This document shows, piece after piece, positions 1 to 6,801 of a DNA stretch of 64,000 nucleotides. The DNA lies in the NCBI GenBank assembly GCA_021325275.1, contig JAJPHL010000011.1, forward strand, positions 233,314-297,313. The letters run 5' to 3'. The position numbers were made by a program, and so were the translations under genes. The notes beneath the pieces were generated by a model. It was not told the origin of the DNA and did not search any database. It worked only from the letters and a program-made list of their open reading frames with translations. Numbering within the stretch: position 1 is the stretch's first letter; each line of letters starts with the position of its first letter. Source of the DNA: Terriglobia bacterium. GTDB taxonomy: Bacteria > Acidobacteriota > Terriglobia > JAJPHL01.

Positions 1-200
1 TGCGGCAGCGCTTCAACGTGGCCGTTTCCGAACTCGATCATCAGGACGTATGGCAGCGCGCGACCCTCGGCGTCACGTCGATTTCGTCGAGTGAAACGAA
101 TTTGCGGCAGGTCCTGGAAGGCGCGCAGCGCGAAGCGGAGACACTGACCGAAGAAGCCGGCGGCATGGTAAATTCCACCATTGAGCTAATGGAACTCTAG
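1..200 (+). CDS. DUF503 (YlxP-like) protein, C-terminal part
   Basis: This is the 3' end of a gene whose start lies before the window. The frame is open from base 3 and reads RQRFNVAVSELDHQDVWQRA, followed by TLGV. That pattern (F-N-V-x-V-x-E-x-D-H-Q-D-x-W-Q-R-A-x-L-G) is the hallmark of the small DUF503/YlxP family. YlxP genes usually sit between infB and rbfA, and rbfA follows here, which supports the call. The family's role is not firmly known; its position links it to ribosome maturation. The stop TAG at 198-200 is also the first three bases of a tandem repeat that runs to the rbfA start. Confidence 0.85.
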   Translation, partial: RQRFNVAVSELDHQDVWQRATLGVTSISSSETNLRQVLEGAQREAETLTEEAGGMVNSTIELMEL

Positions 201-239
201 GATTTACAGCGTAGGATTTACAGCGTAGGACTTACAGCA
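198..239 (+). repeat. Three tandem 14-bp repeats spanning the ylxP stop to the rbfA start
   Basis: The unit TAGGATTTACAGCG occurs at 198-211 and again at 212-225, and as TAGGACTTACAGCA at 226-239. The first copy contains the stop codon of the upstream gene and the last base of the third copy is the A of the rbfA ATG. Each copy carries an AGGA that could serve as a Shine-Dalgarno core. Only the last (227-230) is correctly placed, 8 nt before the ATG. The array therefore looks like an amplified ribosome binding site. Confidence 0.9.
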
Positions 240-583
240 TGAGGTCACATCGCAGCGAACGATTAGCCGAAGAATTGCGAGTGGAACTGAGCCGCCTGAT
301 CGAAAGCGAATTGCGCGATCCGCGAATCGGCTCGGCCACCGTCACTGAAGTGCGCCTGGCGCCCGACGGCCGGAGCGCGCGTGTGTTCGTCAACGTGCTG
401 GGCGGCGAGGAAGAAGAGCATTCCACGATGAAAGGCTTGGTCGCCGCGGCGTATTTCTTGCGCCACGCGCTGGCGGAGGAACTTTCCTTGCGGCACACGC
501 CAGAGCTTTCGTTTGAGATCGATCGCGGGGAAGCGAATAGCGCGCGGGTGGATGAGCTTCTGAAACGGATCAACAAAAAATGA
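239..583 (+). CDS. rbfA: Ribosome-binding factor A
   Basis: The 114-residue product has the length and pattern of RbfA, a KH-fold protein that binds the 30S subunit and helps the final maturation of 16S rRNA, especially under cold stress. Visible family features are the N-terminal RSERLAEELRVELSRLI helix, the segment ELRDPRIGSATVTEVRLAPD, the VFVNVLGG strand and the C-terminal LSFEIDRG. The start is fixed by the AGGA at 227-230 and the fit to the family N-terminus. It follows a ylxP-like gene and precedes truB, a conserved translation cluster in bacteria. Confidence 0.95.
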   Translation: MRSHRSERLAEELRVELSRLIESELRDPRIGSATVTEVRLAPDGRSARVFVNVLGGEEEEHSTMKGLVAAAYFLRHALAEELSLRHTPELSFEIDRGEANSARVDELLKRINKK

Positions 584-590
584 GAGAAAA

Positions 591-690
591 CCAAGGCAAA
601 GGGCAACGGTTCGAACGATCGCGTATCAAAAAACGACGCCTTCCTACCTTCCTTTTGCCTTTTGACTTTTGCCTTTTGCCTTTTGCCTTG
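591..690 (+). repeat. Heptamer TTTTGCC repeats forming a hairpin between rbfA and truB
   Basis: From 651 to 690 the sequence is a run of five to six copies of a 7-bp unit, CCTTTTG, with one variant (ACTTTTG). The left part at 592-606 (CAAGGCAAAGGGCAA) is nearly the reverse complement of 676-690 (14 of 15 positions), so the transcript can fold into a hairpin with roughly 70 bases between the arms. It may act as a weak terminator or RNA-processing element between rbfA and truB. This role is inference. Confidence 0.6.
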
Positions 691-710
691 CGTTCTCTTC
701 CTTCCTGCTA

Positions 711-1583
711 ATGGACGGCGTCCTCGTTATCGACAAGCCCGCCGGTTGCACCTCCCACGACGTCGTGGCACGCACACGCCGAATCCTGGGATTAAAGCGC
801 ATCGGTCACCTGGGCACGCTCGATCCTCTGGCGACGGGCGTGTTGCCGCTCGTCGTCGGCCGCGCGACGCGTCTGGCGCAGTTTTTTCGCGGCCGCGACA
901 AAGTCTACGAAGGACGCATGCGCCTTGGCTTCGCGACGGACTCGTACGATCGCTCCGGCGCATGCATCGGCGAAATAACCGATGACCTGCCCGATCGCGC
1001 CGAGCTGGAGTTGATTTGCCGCGAATTCACCGGCGCGTTGCAACAAGTGCCGCCGCCTGTGTCCGCGAAAAAAATCGGCGGCGTGGAAGCGTACAAGCTG
1101 GCGCGCAAGAAAATGGACGTGGATCTTCCGCCATCGAGCGTCCACGTGATGGAATTCACGATCCTCGACTTCGATGCGCCGTTCGCGCGTTTCCGCGTGC
1201 ATTGTTCGGGTGGCACGTACGTGCGGTCGCTGGTGCACGACCTGGGACGCCGCGCCGGATGCGGCGCCCACGTCGACGAACTGCGGCGTACGGCGTCGGG
1301 CGAGTTTCTTGACGAGCAGGCCGTGACGCTCGAGCGTCTCGCGGAGTTGGTGGCGGAGAATCGTGTGGCCGAAGCGCTGGTGCCGGCGGAAAAAATGCTG
1401 CCGGAAATTCCCTGCTACAAAGTTCCGCCGATGGTTGTGCCCGCGGTCTTGAGCGGCCGAGACTTTCGCACCGTGCCGCCGATGAACTCGCCGGTGATCA
1501 AAGTGCTATCACATGAAGGCAAACTAATCGCCATGGCCGATCGCGCCGACATGGGATTCTTCCATCCCTCGATTGTTTTGTAG
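711..1583 (+). CDS. truB: tRNA pseudouridine(55) synthase
   Basis: TruB isomerises U55 in the T loop of most tRNAs. The start at 711 begins MDGVLVIDKPAG, the usual TruB N-terminus. An in-frame ATG at 669 would add 14 residues encoded by the heptamer repeat, so I reject it. The catalytic Asp lies in GHLGTLDPLATGVLPL (about residues 35-50), followed by the conserved K-x-Y-E motif (DKVYEG) and the GTYVRSLVHDLG motif near residue 180. The 290-residue length is normal and a PUA-like C-terminal part (about 235-290) is present. It ends at 1583, directly abutting the convergent nrfD-like gene with no spacer. Confidence 0.95.
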   Translation: MDGVLVIDKPAGCTSHDVVARTRRILGLKRIGHLGTLDPLATGVLPLVVGRATRLAQFFRGRDKVYEGRMRLGFATDSYDRSGACIGEITDDLPDRAELELICREFTGALQQVPPPVSAKKIGGVEAYKLARKKMDVDLPPSSVHVMEFTILDFDAPFARFRVHCSGGTYVRSLVHDLGRRAGCGAHVDELRRTASGEFLDEQAVTLERLAELVAENRVAEALVPAEKMLPEIPCYKVPPMVVPAVLSGRDFRTVPPMNSPVIKVLSHEGKLIAMADRADMGFFHPSIVL

Positions 1584-2750
1584 TTAGACCGGGAGAGATT
1601 CGTCGTCCGACCACGGCGGCAGCAGCTTGATCAATCCCCAAAGAATTCCCAGCGGCATGAGCACCAATACAATCGCCGTCAGCAACCCTTCGCGCGTGGC
1701 GAAACCCATCTTGTAGGTGGTGTATCCAAGAAAGCTCTTCGAAAAAAGCTGGCCGCCGATCACCACGTTCCAACGCATCGCAAAGATGCCGATCAGCGTC
1801 AGCACGCCGGCCACCGCGTACGTGCGCAGGCGGACTTTTTCGCTGAGGTGTAACACCTGCGTCAAGGCCAGCAAGCCGATGGGCAGCACGGTGCCGCACA
1901 GAATCTGGATCACCACGTGCGACGTGTAGAGCCGCGAATGCACCATGAAGTCGAGACTGCGAAACGATTCGTCGGCTTCATAGATCCGGTGGATCAGGTC
2001 GAGCATCTCCAGGCTGAAGTCGATGATGAAGGCGTAAAAAAGATAGCGTGCGATGGTGTCCACGCAGCGCGTGTCCAAGCGGTGGCGGCGGCTTCCCGTA
2101 AACATGTACAACAGCATCACTGCGGCGATTCCGGAAACGATCGCCGAGAACAGAAACACCACCGGCATCAGCGGCGTGGACCACCAGGGATTCGCCTTGA
2201 CCGAACCGAAAATAAATCCTACGTAACCATGCAGCAGGAATGCCGAGGGAATGCCAACCACGGTGACGATCCAACCGGCGTGATTGTCCACCGCCAACGC
2301 CGCTTCACTGATGTTGTCCGAACCCAGCGCCAACACGCGATACAGTCGCTTTTTCCAACCGGAATTTGCGCGCGCCATCACCACGATGTCTTTGCGATAG
2401 TCGAGCCAAATTTCCAGCAACAGCACTGCCATCAAGTACCACAGATAAACGAATCCGAACATGGCCATCGCCGAGGAGCGGTGCGGCGTCAGGTACATTT
2501 CGAACGACCGCTCGGGATGCCCCAAGTGCAGTTGCAACGGCAGCGGAGCCACCAACAGGAACGCGAGCGCCGTCAGCAACGCCAGCCGGTACGTTGGCTT
2601 TACTTCTTCCACGCGAAAGACGCGTTCGAGCGACGCCAAAATAAAAGCCCCGGCCACCAAGCCCGTGAGAAACGGATAGAGCACGATCAGCACGCTCCAC
2701 TGCAGCTCGATTTCGTTCGGATACATGAAGCCGTCAACTGGAATTTGCAT
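1584..2750 (-). CDS. nrfD: NrfD/PsrC-type polytopic membrane subunit
   Basis: The 388-residue protein has about nine hydrophobic segments and the typical length and pattern of the NrfD/PsrC family, the membrane subunit that exchanges electrons with the quinone pool in polysulfide, nitrite and related reductases. The start at 2750 (MQIPVDGFMYPN) is chosen because upstream in-frame codons are shadow sequence of the preceding gene. Conserved points include the early HLGHPER segment and W/E-rich loops between helices. It lies 11 bp after a 4Fe-4S subunit gene and two genes after a tetraheme cytochrome, all on the minus strand. Together they suggest a quinone:cytochrome c electron-transfer complex. 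No catalytic molybdopterin subunit is present nearby. Confidence 0.88.
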   Translation of the reverse strand: MQIPVDGFMYPNEIELQWSVLIVLYPFLTGLVAGAFILASLERVFRVEEVKPTYRLALLTALAFLLVAPLPLQLHLGHPERSFEMYLTPHRSSAMAMFGFVYLWYLMAVLLLEIWLDYRKDIVVMARANSGWKKRLYRVLALGSDNISEAALAVDNHAGWIVTVVGIPSAFLLHGYVGFIFGSVKANPWWSTPLMPVVFLFSAIVSGIAAVMLLYMFTGSRRHRLDTRCVDTIARYLFYAFIIDFSLEMLDLIHRIYEADESFRSLDFMVHSRLYTSHVVIQILCGTVLPIGLLALTQVLHLSEKVRLRTYAVAGVLTLIGIFAMRWNVVIGGQLFSKSFLGYTTYKMGFATREGLLTAIVLVLMPLGILWGLIKLLPPWSDDESLPV

Positions 2751-2761
2751 CGTGTTCCTCG

Positions 2762-3493
2762 CTAGCGCACCGAGCCATCCAATCCGTAATAAAAACCCTT
2801 GGAGCCGGTGGCCATTTGCGGCTTCAAAATCTGCACCGAGTGAGTCCGCAAGAATTCGTGAATGGGATCGGCGGGATTCTTCAGATCGGCGAGCTGCCGC
2901 GCTCCGGTGGGACATTCCTCGCAGCACGCCGTGGTCAGGCCCTTGGTGATGCGGTGATAACAAAGCGTACACTTCTGGGCCGTCTCGCGCTCGGGATGCA
3001 GGAAGCGGCAACCGTAGGGACACGCCTGAATGCAGTAGCGGCAGCCCAGGCAATATTTCTCATCCACCAACACCACGCCGTCGGGACTCACAAAGGTCGC
3101 GCCCACCGGACACACCTGCACGCACGGCGAGTCTGCGCAGTGATTGCAAAGTTTCGGTACGAAGAACGACTTCACCGTGGTCCCGGATTTCGACGGCGGA
3201 AAACCGTCCTTGCCTCCGTTGGGCGAATCGACGCGGGGATCTTGAATCTCCCAATCGGGCACTTCGTAGCGTTCCACCCAAGTGCGGAAGAAACCTTCCG
3301 GCACGTTATTCTCCTTGGCGCAAGCGCGGACGCAATTGCCGCATCCGATGCACTTGGTGATATCGATCAACATGCCCCACCAGTGATCGGTCATGCGATA
3401 GTTGGGCGCATTCTCCGGCGTGCCCGCCAGCACGGAGTCCCATGCCAAAGCGGCCGCGCCGGTCAGCATGAGCATTTTTCTTCGGGTGATCAC
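2762..3493 (-). CDS. 4Fe-4S ferredoxin-type electron-transfer subunit (NrfC/PsrB-like)
   Basis: The 243-residue protein starts MITRRKMLMLTGAAALAW, which resembles a twin-arginine signal and suggests export to the periplasm. Four cysteine clusters are visible: CIGCGNCVRAC (about residue 49), CNHCADSPCVQVCPVG, CLGCRYCIQACPYG and CTLCYHR with CCEECPTG. These fit the four [4Fe-4S] pattern of NrfC/PsrB/DmsB proteins, which wire a catalytic or cytochrome subunit to an NrfD-type membrane partner. Its ATG overlaps the stop of the cytochrome gene by 4 bp (3490-3493), and nrfD starts 11 bp downstream, so the three are cotranscribed. The physiological substrate cannot be read from the sequence. Confidence 0.9.
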   Translation of the reverse strand: MITRRKMLMLTGAAALAWDSVLAGTPENAPNYRMTDHWWGMLIDITKCIGCGNCVRACAKENNVPEGFFRTWVERYEVPDWEIQDPRVDSPNGGKDGFPPSKSGTTVKSFFVPKLCNHCADSPCVQVCPVGATFVSPDGVVLVDEKYCLGCRYCIQACPYGCRFLHPERETAQKCTLCYHRITKGLTTACCEECPTGARQLADLKNPADPIHEFLRTHSVQILKPQMATGSKGFYYGLDGSVR

Positions 3494-3975
3494 TTTTTGA
3501 CCTCCGAATGCGCGGGCGCCGGCGCATCGCCGATCCGAGGATTGTGCGGAACGTGGCAGGTGTTGCAGGCAACGTCGCCGGCGTGATCTTTCGCCACGAT
3601 CTGCGGAAAACTGCGCGGCTTAGCGGCATTCGCCTCGTGACACGTGACGCACAACTTGGCCGGATCGGGCAGCGGCGGCTTCACCGACATCGGATCATTG
3701 GCGTGTTGCCCTTGCGGCCCATGACACGCTTCGCAATTCACGTGTGCGTGCTTCCCTTTGTTTTTCAGGTCCGCCACATCGCTATGGCAACCCTCGCACG
3801 CCTCGTGACCGGCGTGGACCACCTGCAGCGCGGCCACATCCTTGATGGCGTCGGCGCGATAGTGTCCGTATAAACCGAATGAGGAGGGAACAAAAAAGCT
3901 GCGGATGACAACAAAAAATAGCAGACCGCCTGCGAACACAGCGGCTAACCGGATGAGGTGTTCTGAGTCCTTCAC
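3490..3975 (-). CDS. Membrane-anchored tetraheme cytochrome c
   Basis: One N-terminal hydrophobic helix (LAAVFAGGLLFFVVI) anchors a periplasmic domain with four CXXCH heme-binding motifs: CEGCH, CEACH, CVTCH and CNTCH. This matches small NapC/NrfH-like or cytochrome c3-like proteins that pass electrons between quinol-linked modules and periplasmic acceptors. I prefer the GTG at 3975, which has GAGG five bases upstream. A GTG at 4002 would add nine residues and has no clear ribosome binding site. The stop overlaps the next gene by 4 bp. It is the first gene of the three-gene respiratory unit. About 170 bp upstream to the desaturase stop is left for a promoter. Confidence 0.85.
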   Translation of the reverse strand: MKDSEHLIRLAAVFAGGLLFFVVIRSFFVPSSFGLYGHYRADAIKDVAALQVVHAGHEACEGCHSDVADLKNKGKHAHVNCEACHGPQGQHANDPMSVKPPLPDPAKLCVTCHEANAAKPRSFPQIVAKDHAGDVACNTCHVPHNPRIGDAPAPAHSEVKK

Positions 3976-4148
3976 GCAAGCCTCGGCGATTCTGTGTTGC
4001 ACGCCGGGGACCAGAGGAGAATTCCCTCAGAATGTCCAATCAATGTACGGTTTTGGCCGTCGCGGCGACGTTTCGACACCGCGGCTGCGGCATTTGGCCC
4101 TACCGTTGCGTTATTCCACGCAGAACTTGCCGCGATACTCCCACGTTG

Positions 4149-4988
4149 TCAGGAACAGCGCCAGTGCGGAACGTAAGGATCTCGGATCAATCCCAGGATT
4201 TCGAAACAGCGAATCTGCACCCAGGTTAGATCGAGTTCGTACCATGCCAATCCATGTCGTGCCGACACTGGATGCGCATGGTGGTTGTTGTGCCATCCTT
4301 CACCGAAGGTCAGCAGCGCGACCCAAAAACTGTTGCGGGAATCGTCGTGAGTCGGGAAACGCCGGCTGCCCCACATGTGCGTCGCGGAGTTCACAAACCA
4401 CGTGCCATGCCATCCCAGCACGACGCGGACTCCCAGTCCCCACAGGACCATCGACCATCCACCGAACGCCAGCAGCACCAATCCTAAAATCACGGTGGGC
4501 GCCCAATGGTAGGTGTTCAGCAAAAGGTAGAAGCGATCACTGGCCAAGTCCGGGCAGAACCGCTTCATCAGTTGCGTATCACAGTGATTGGCATTGCCGG
4601 TCATCACCCAGCCGGCGTGCGACCACCAACGGCCGTCGTTCGGCGTGTGGGGATCGCCCTCTTTGTCCGCGAACTGGTGATGAACGCGATGCGTTGCCAC
4701 CCACGAGATCGGCCCGCCTTCCAGTGCCAGGGTTCCGCACACGGCAAGGAAGTACTCGAAGGCCTTCGATGTCTTGAATCCCCGGTGCGTCAGCAAGCGG
4801 TGATAACACATGCCGATGCCCCAACTCATCGCCACCCAATAGAGCGCCCCGGCGACGGCGATATCCCACCAGTGAAAATTTAAAAGCGCCGCCAGTGCCG
4901 CCAAATGGAAACCAACCAGCGTAACGATAATGCCGGCGTTGCGCCGGTCGGATTTCTTAAAAGCGTCGAGAGCGTTAGAAGGCCTCAC
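4149..4988 (-). CDS. Acyl-CoA (stearoyl-type) fatty acid desaturase
   Basis: The 279-residue membrane protein has the three histidine boxes of the delta-9 acyl-CoA desaturase family: HRLLTH (about residue 63), HRVHHQ (about 101) and HNNHH (about 234). These bind the di-iron centre that introduces a double bond into saturated acyl chains. Four hydrophobic segments lie between them. The start is a GTG at 4988 just before the conserved AFKKSDRRN segment; no good Shine-Dalgarno is visible. The 5' end lies in a duplicated segment: a second, truncated copy of the first 50 or so codons occurs at 6632-6775. The start may therefore have been altered by that rearrangement. Confidence 0.9.
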   Translation of the reverse strand: MRPSNALDAFKKSDRRNAGIIVTLVGFHLAALAALLNFHWWDIAVAGALYWVAMSWGIGMCYHRLLTHRGFKTSKAFEYFLAVCGTLALEGGPISWVATHRVHHQFADKEGDPHTPNDGRWWSHAGWVMTGNANHCDTQLMKRFCPDLASDRFYLLLNTYHWAPTVILGLVLLAFGGWSMVLWGLGVRVVLGWHGTWFVNSATHMWGSRRFPTHDDSRNSFWVALLTFGEGWHNNHHAHPVSARHGLAWYELDLTWVQIRCFEILGLIRDPYVPHWRCS

Positions 4989-5053
4989 GTATTCATGCTA
5001 GCAGGACCGGCAAACGAATCGCGTAACGGTTGTGTAATAGCGGATGCCGCGCT

Positions 5054-5087
5054 ATTGCACGGCGATCGTAACAGTATTCGAGGTGAC
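5054..5087 (-). pseudogene. 3' remnant of a TIGR03437-type gene
   Basis: These 34 bases are almost identical to 6802-6836, the end of the large secreted protein gene. Read on the minus strand they give the same last residues (VTSNTVTIAVQ and a TAG stop). Everything upstream is replaced by a response-regulator fragment starting at about 5089. With the adjoining desaturase 5' end, this shows that the junction between the large gene and a desaturase was duplicated. Confidence 0.7.
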
Positions 5088-5088
5088 G

Positions 5089-5545
5089 CGCCGACGACAT
5101 GCAAGAAAACCGCGAGATGTATGCCCTCCTCCTTCGGAACGAGGGATATCGAGTGGTCTTAGCCGCGGACGGCGAAGAAGCCTTGGAACTGCTGGCCACC
5201 GGCCCCATTGACATCGCCTTGGTCGATGTGTTGATGCCGCGACGCACCGGCTTCAGCGTATGCCGTCAGATCAAGAGCACCGCACAGACGCGGTTGCTGC
5301 CGGTCGTCTTAATCACGGGTCTGAGCAACACGGACGACCGCGTCCAGGGAATTGAGTGCGGAGCGGATGATTTCCTTTGCAAGCCGATCAAGAAGGAAGA
5401 GCTGATCGCGAGAGTCAAGTTTCTTCTGAGAATCAAGCACGTCACCGACGAACTGGAGCACGCCGAAACCGTCCTATTCAGTCTGGCTCTCGGCATTGAA
5501 GCGAAAGACCCCTACACCGAAGGGCATTGCCACCGGCTGGGACAT
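5089..5545 (+). pseudogene. Response regulator/HD-GYP gene fragment, broken at both ends
   Basis: The open frame from 5099 encodes a receiver domain (phosphoacceptor Asp in ALVDVLMP, Lys in FLCKPIKKEEL) followed by the start of an HD-GYP phosphodiesterase (FSLALGIEAKDPYTEGHCHR), the RpfG-type c-di-GMP hydrolase layout. The receiver begins at its acidic pair (ADD before MQENREMY), so its first beta strand is missing. Just upstream is the end of an unrelated gene in antisense. Homology stops at about 5545 after CHRLGH, and the rest of the frame to 5740 is read through an antisense pilin fragment. The catalytic HD-GYP core is absent. I treat it as a gene remnant although the frame stays open. 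Confidence 0.75.
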
Positions 5546-5758
5546 CAGGCTCTTCCGGATCGTGAGCACCTTCGGAGCGGAAATGGCGCTCAGAACCAAT
5601 GTCGCCGCCACCACGAACAGTATCTCCAGCAGCGATACTCCCCGGGAGCGCGTCCCCGCCCACCCAAGACGAGGCTGGCGCTTGCCTTCGAGAGCTGTCT
5701 CTATTTTCGCGGGCACCGAGCGGTTCATCACTACGTGTGAGAGCATGACAAGGGCCAC
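5540..5758 (-). pseudogene. Type IV pilin-like N-terminal fragment
   Basis: On the minus strand a frame starting near 5758 reads RSRG|VSLLEILFVVAATLVLSA. This is a class III/type IV prepilin signature: a short basic leader, a Gly before the cleavage site, Glu at mature position 5 and a hydrophobic helix. After about 30 mature residues the pilin sequence ends at 5540-5545, and the frame continues only into antisense of the response-regulator fragment. It therefore encodes the leader and part of the N-terminal helix of a pseudopilin and nothing more. I regard it as a gene fragment. Confidence 0.6.
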
Positions 5759-5892
5759 AGAGGCCGCCCTGGGGAACCCATCCGGACGCGAGGAACGGTG
5801 GGTCTATCGGTTTACAGTCCATGGTTGCCTCTGCGTATGCCACGCAATAAGGCAAATTGTGCAATGCTAACTGCAGATATTGCAGGCATTCC

Positions 5893-6614
5893 CTATGCAC
5901 TTGCCAAAACGGCATGTGACGAGCCAGGGTTGGTAATTTCTTTGCAGTTTGGATAACGAGAGCAAATCAGCAGTGGCTCTCCACTGCGGCTTACCGACTC
6001 GATCTGCGGAGATCCGCAACTACATTTGCTGAGCCGTAGGCCGCCAACGTTGATAGGTTTTACCGAAGTCAATACATCATCCACGTGAGAAACGCTTGGC
6101 CTGTCAGAACCTCAAGACCTGGGTAACAGCTGGGGGGAGCGTCCGCAAATGGCGAGAATATAATGGCGAGTTCCGCCCTGCATTTGTTCTTGAGCTGGTA
6201 AATACTTGCCAGGTCTTCCTCTTTCAGGGCGCGCTCCAGCCGCATGACCACCACGGCTTTTTTTCCATTGAGTCACGCATACCCCTGAACCGGCGCACGC
6301 CCGAGAACGGGATCTCCGAGCAAGTGGAAGCCGCGGGAAGTCAGCGCCGTGCACACCCAATTCTCTAGAGGTAGCTTCGGAATGCGACGAAAATAATCGA
6401 TTGATGCGATTTCTGAAACAGAACGGGCCGGTTGCGGTAACTTCGGTCGTTTGTAGCGCTGGATTGCCCAGCGCGTTCCGATCCATAGCCCTCCCCATAA
6501 CGCAACCAAGCTGAGAAAGACAGATACGGCGGGGGGTGCTAGGGCCACAGCAAGGCCGAAGATCACCACGCTGGCCGCGATCTTGACTTTCCTCGACTTC
6601 ACATCTAGAGACAA
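5893..6614 (-). pseudogene. Decayed Mrr-like restriction endonuclease/zinc-ribbon membrane protein
   Basis: Three pieces on the minus strand join into one plausible gene. The first (6614-6273) has one or two membrane segments and a helical region (IASIDYFRRIPKLPLENW). After an in-frame TGA at 6273 the same frame continues to 6255 with KKAVVVMRLERALKEEDLA and a segment ending VLTGQAFLTWM, resembling an Mrr-type nuclease core. A frame change near 6075 then leads to a topoisomerase-type zinc ribbon (CSCGSPQIESV, then CSRYPNC). The order transmembrane-Mrr-zinc ribbon is a known architecture. The usual Q-x-K catalytic motif is not visible, so the gene looks dead as well as interrupted. The family assignment is inference from a short match. 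Confidence 0.5.
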
Positions 6615-6631
6615 GCAATTCGGGGTCCATT

Positions 6632-6775
6632 ACCCAATAGAGCGCCGCGGCGGCGGCGATATCCCACCGGTGAAAGTGAAGAAGTGCCGCCAGCGCCGCC
6701 AAATGGAAACACACCAGAGTCGCGATAATGCCGCTATTGGGCCGGTCGGATTTCTTGAAGGCGTCGAAGATGGTA
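6632..6775 (-). pseudogene. Truncated second copy of the desaturase 5' end
   Basis: Bases 6632-6769 match 4834-4970 closely along their length (roughly 85 percent by eye). On the minus strand the fragment encodes DAFKKSDRPNSGIIATLV and the following LAALAALLHFHRWDI and ALYWV. This is the N-terminal membrane segment of a desaturase paralogue. Homology stops sharply at 6631/6632, where the sequence switches to the endonuclease-like pseudogene region. No histidine box is retained. It sits just downstream of the large secreted-protein gene, the same order as the remnant at 5054-5087 plus the intact desaturase. Confidence 0.8.
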
Positions 6776-6801
6776 CAAACCCTCGTGTATCGGATTTTGG
6801 A

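Noticed and set aside
651..690. Regular short repeats that might be a CRISPR array
   Set aside because: The unit is only 7 bp with no spacers, and no cas genes are in the window.
2816..3586. Long plus-strand frame antisense to the 4Fe-4S subunit gene
   Set aside because: It is composed of Arg/Ala/His-rich shadow sequence typical of high-GC antisense frames, and the minus-strand gene has clear cluster motifs.
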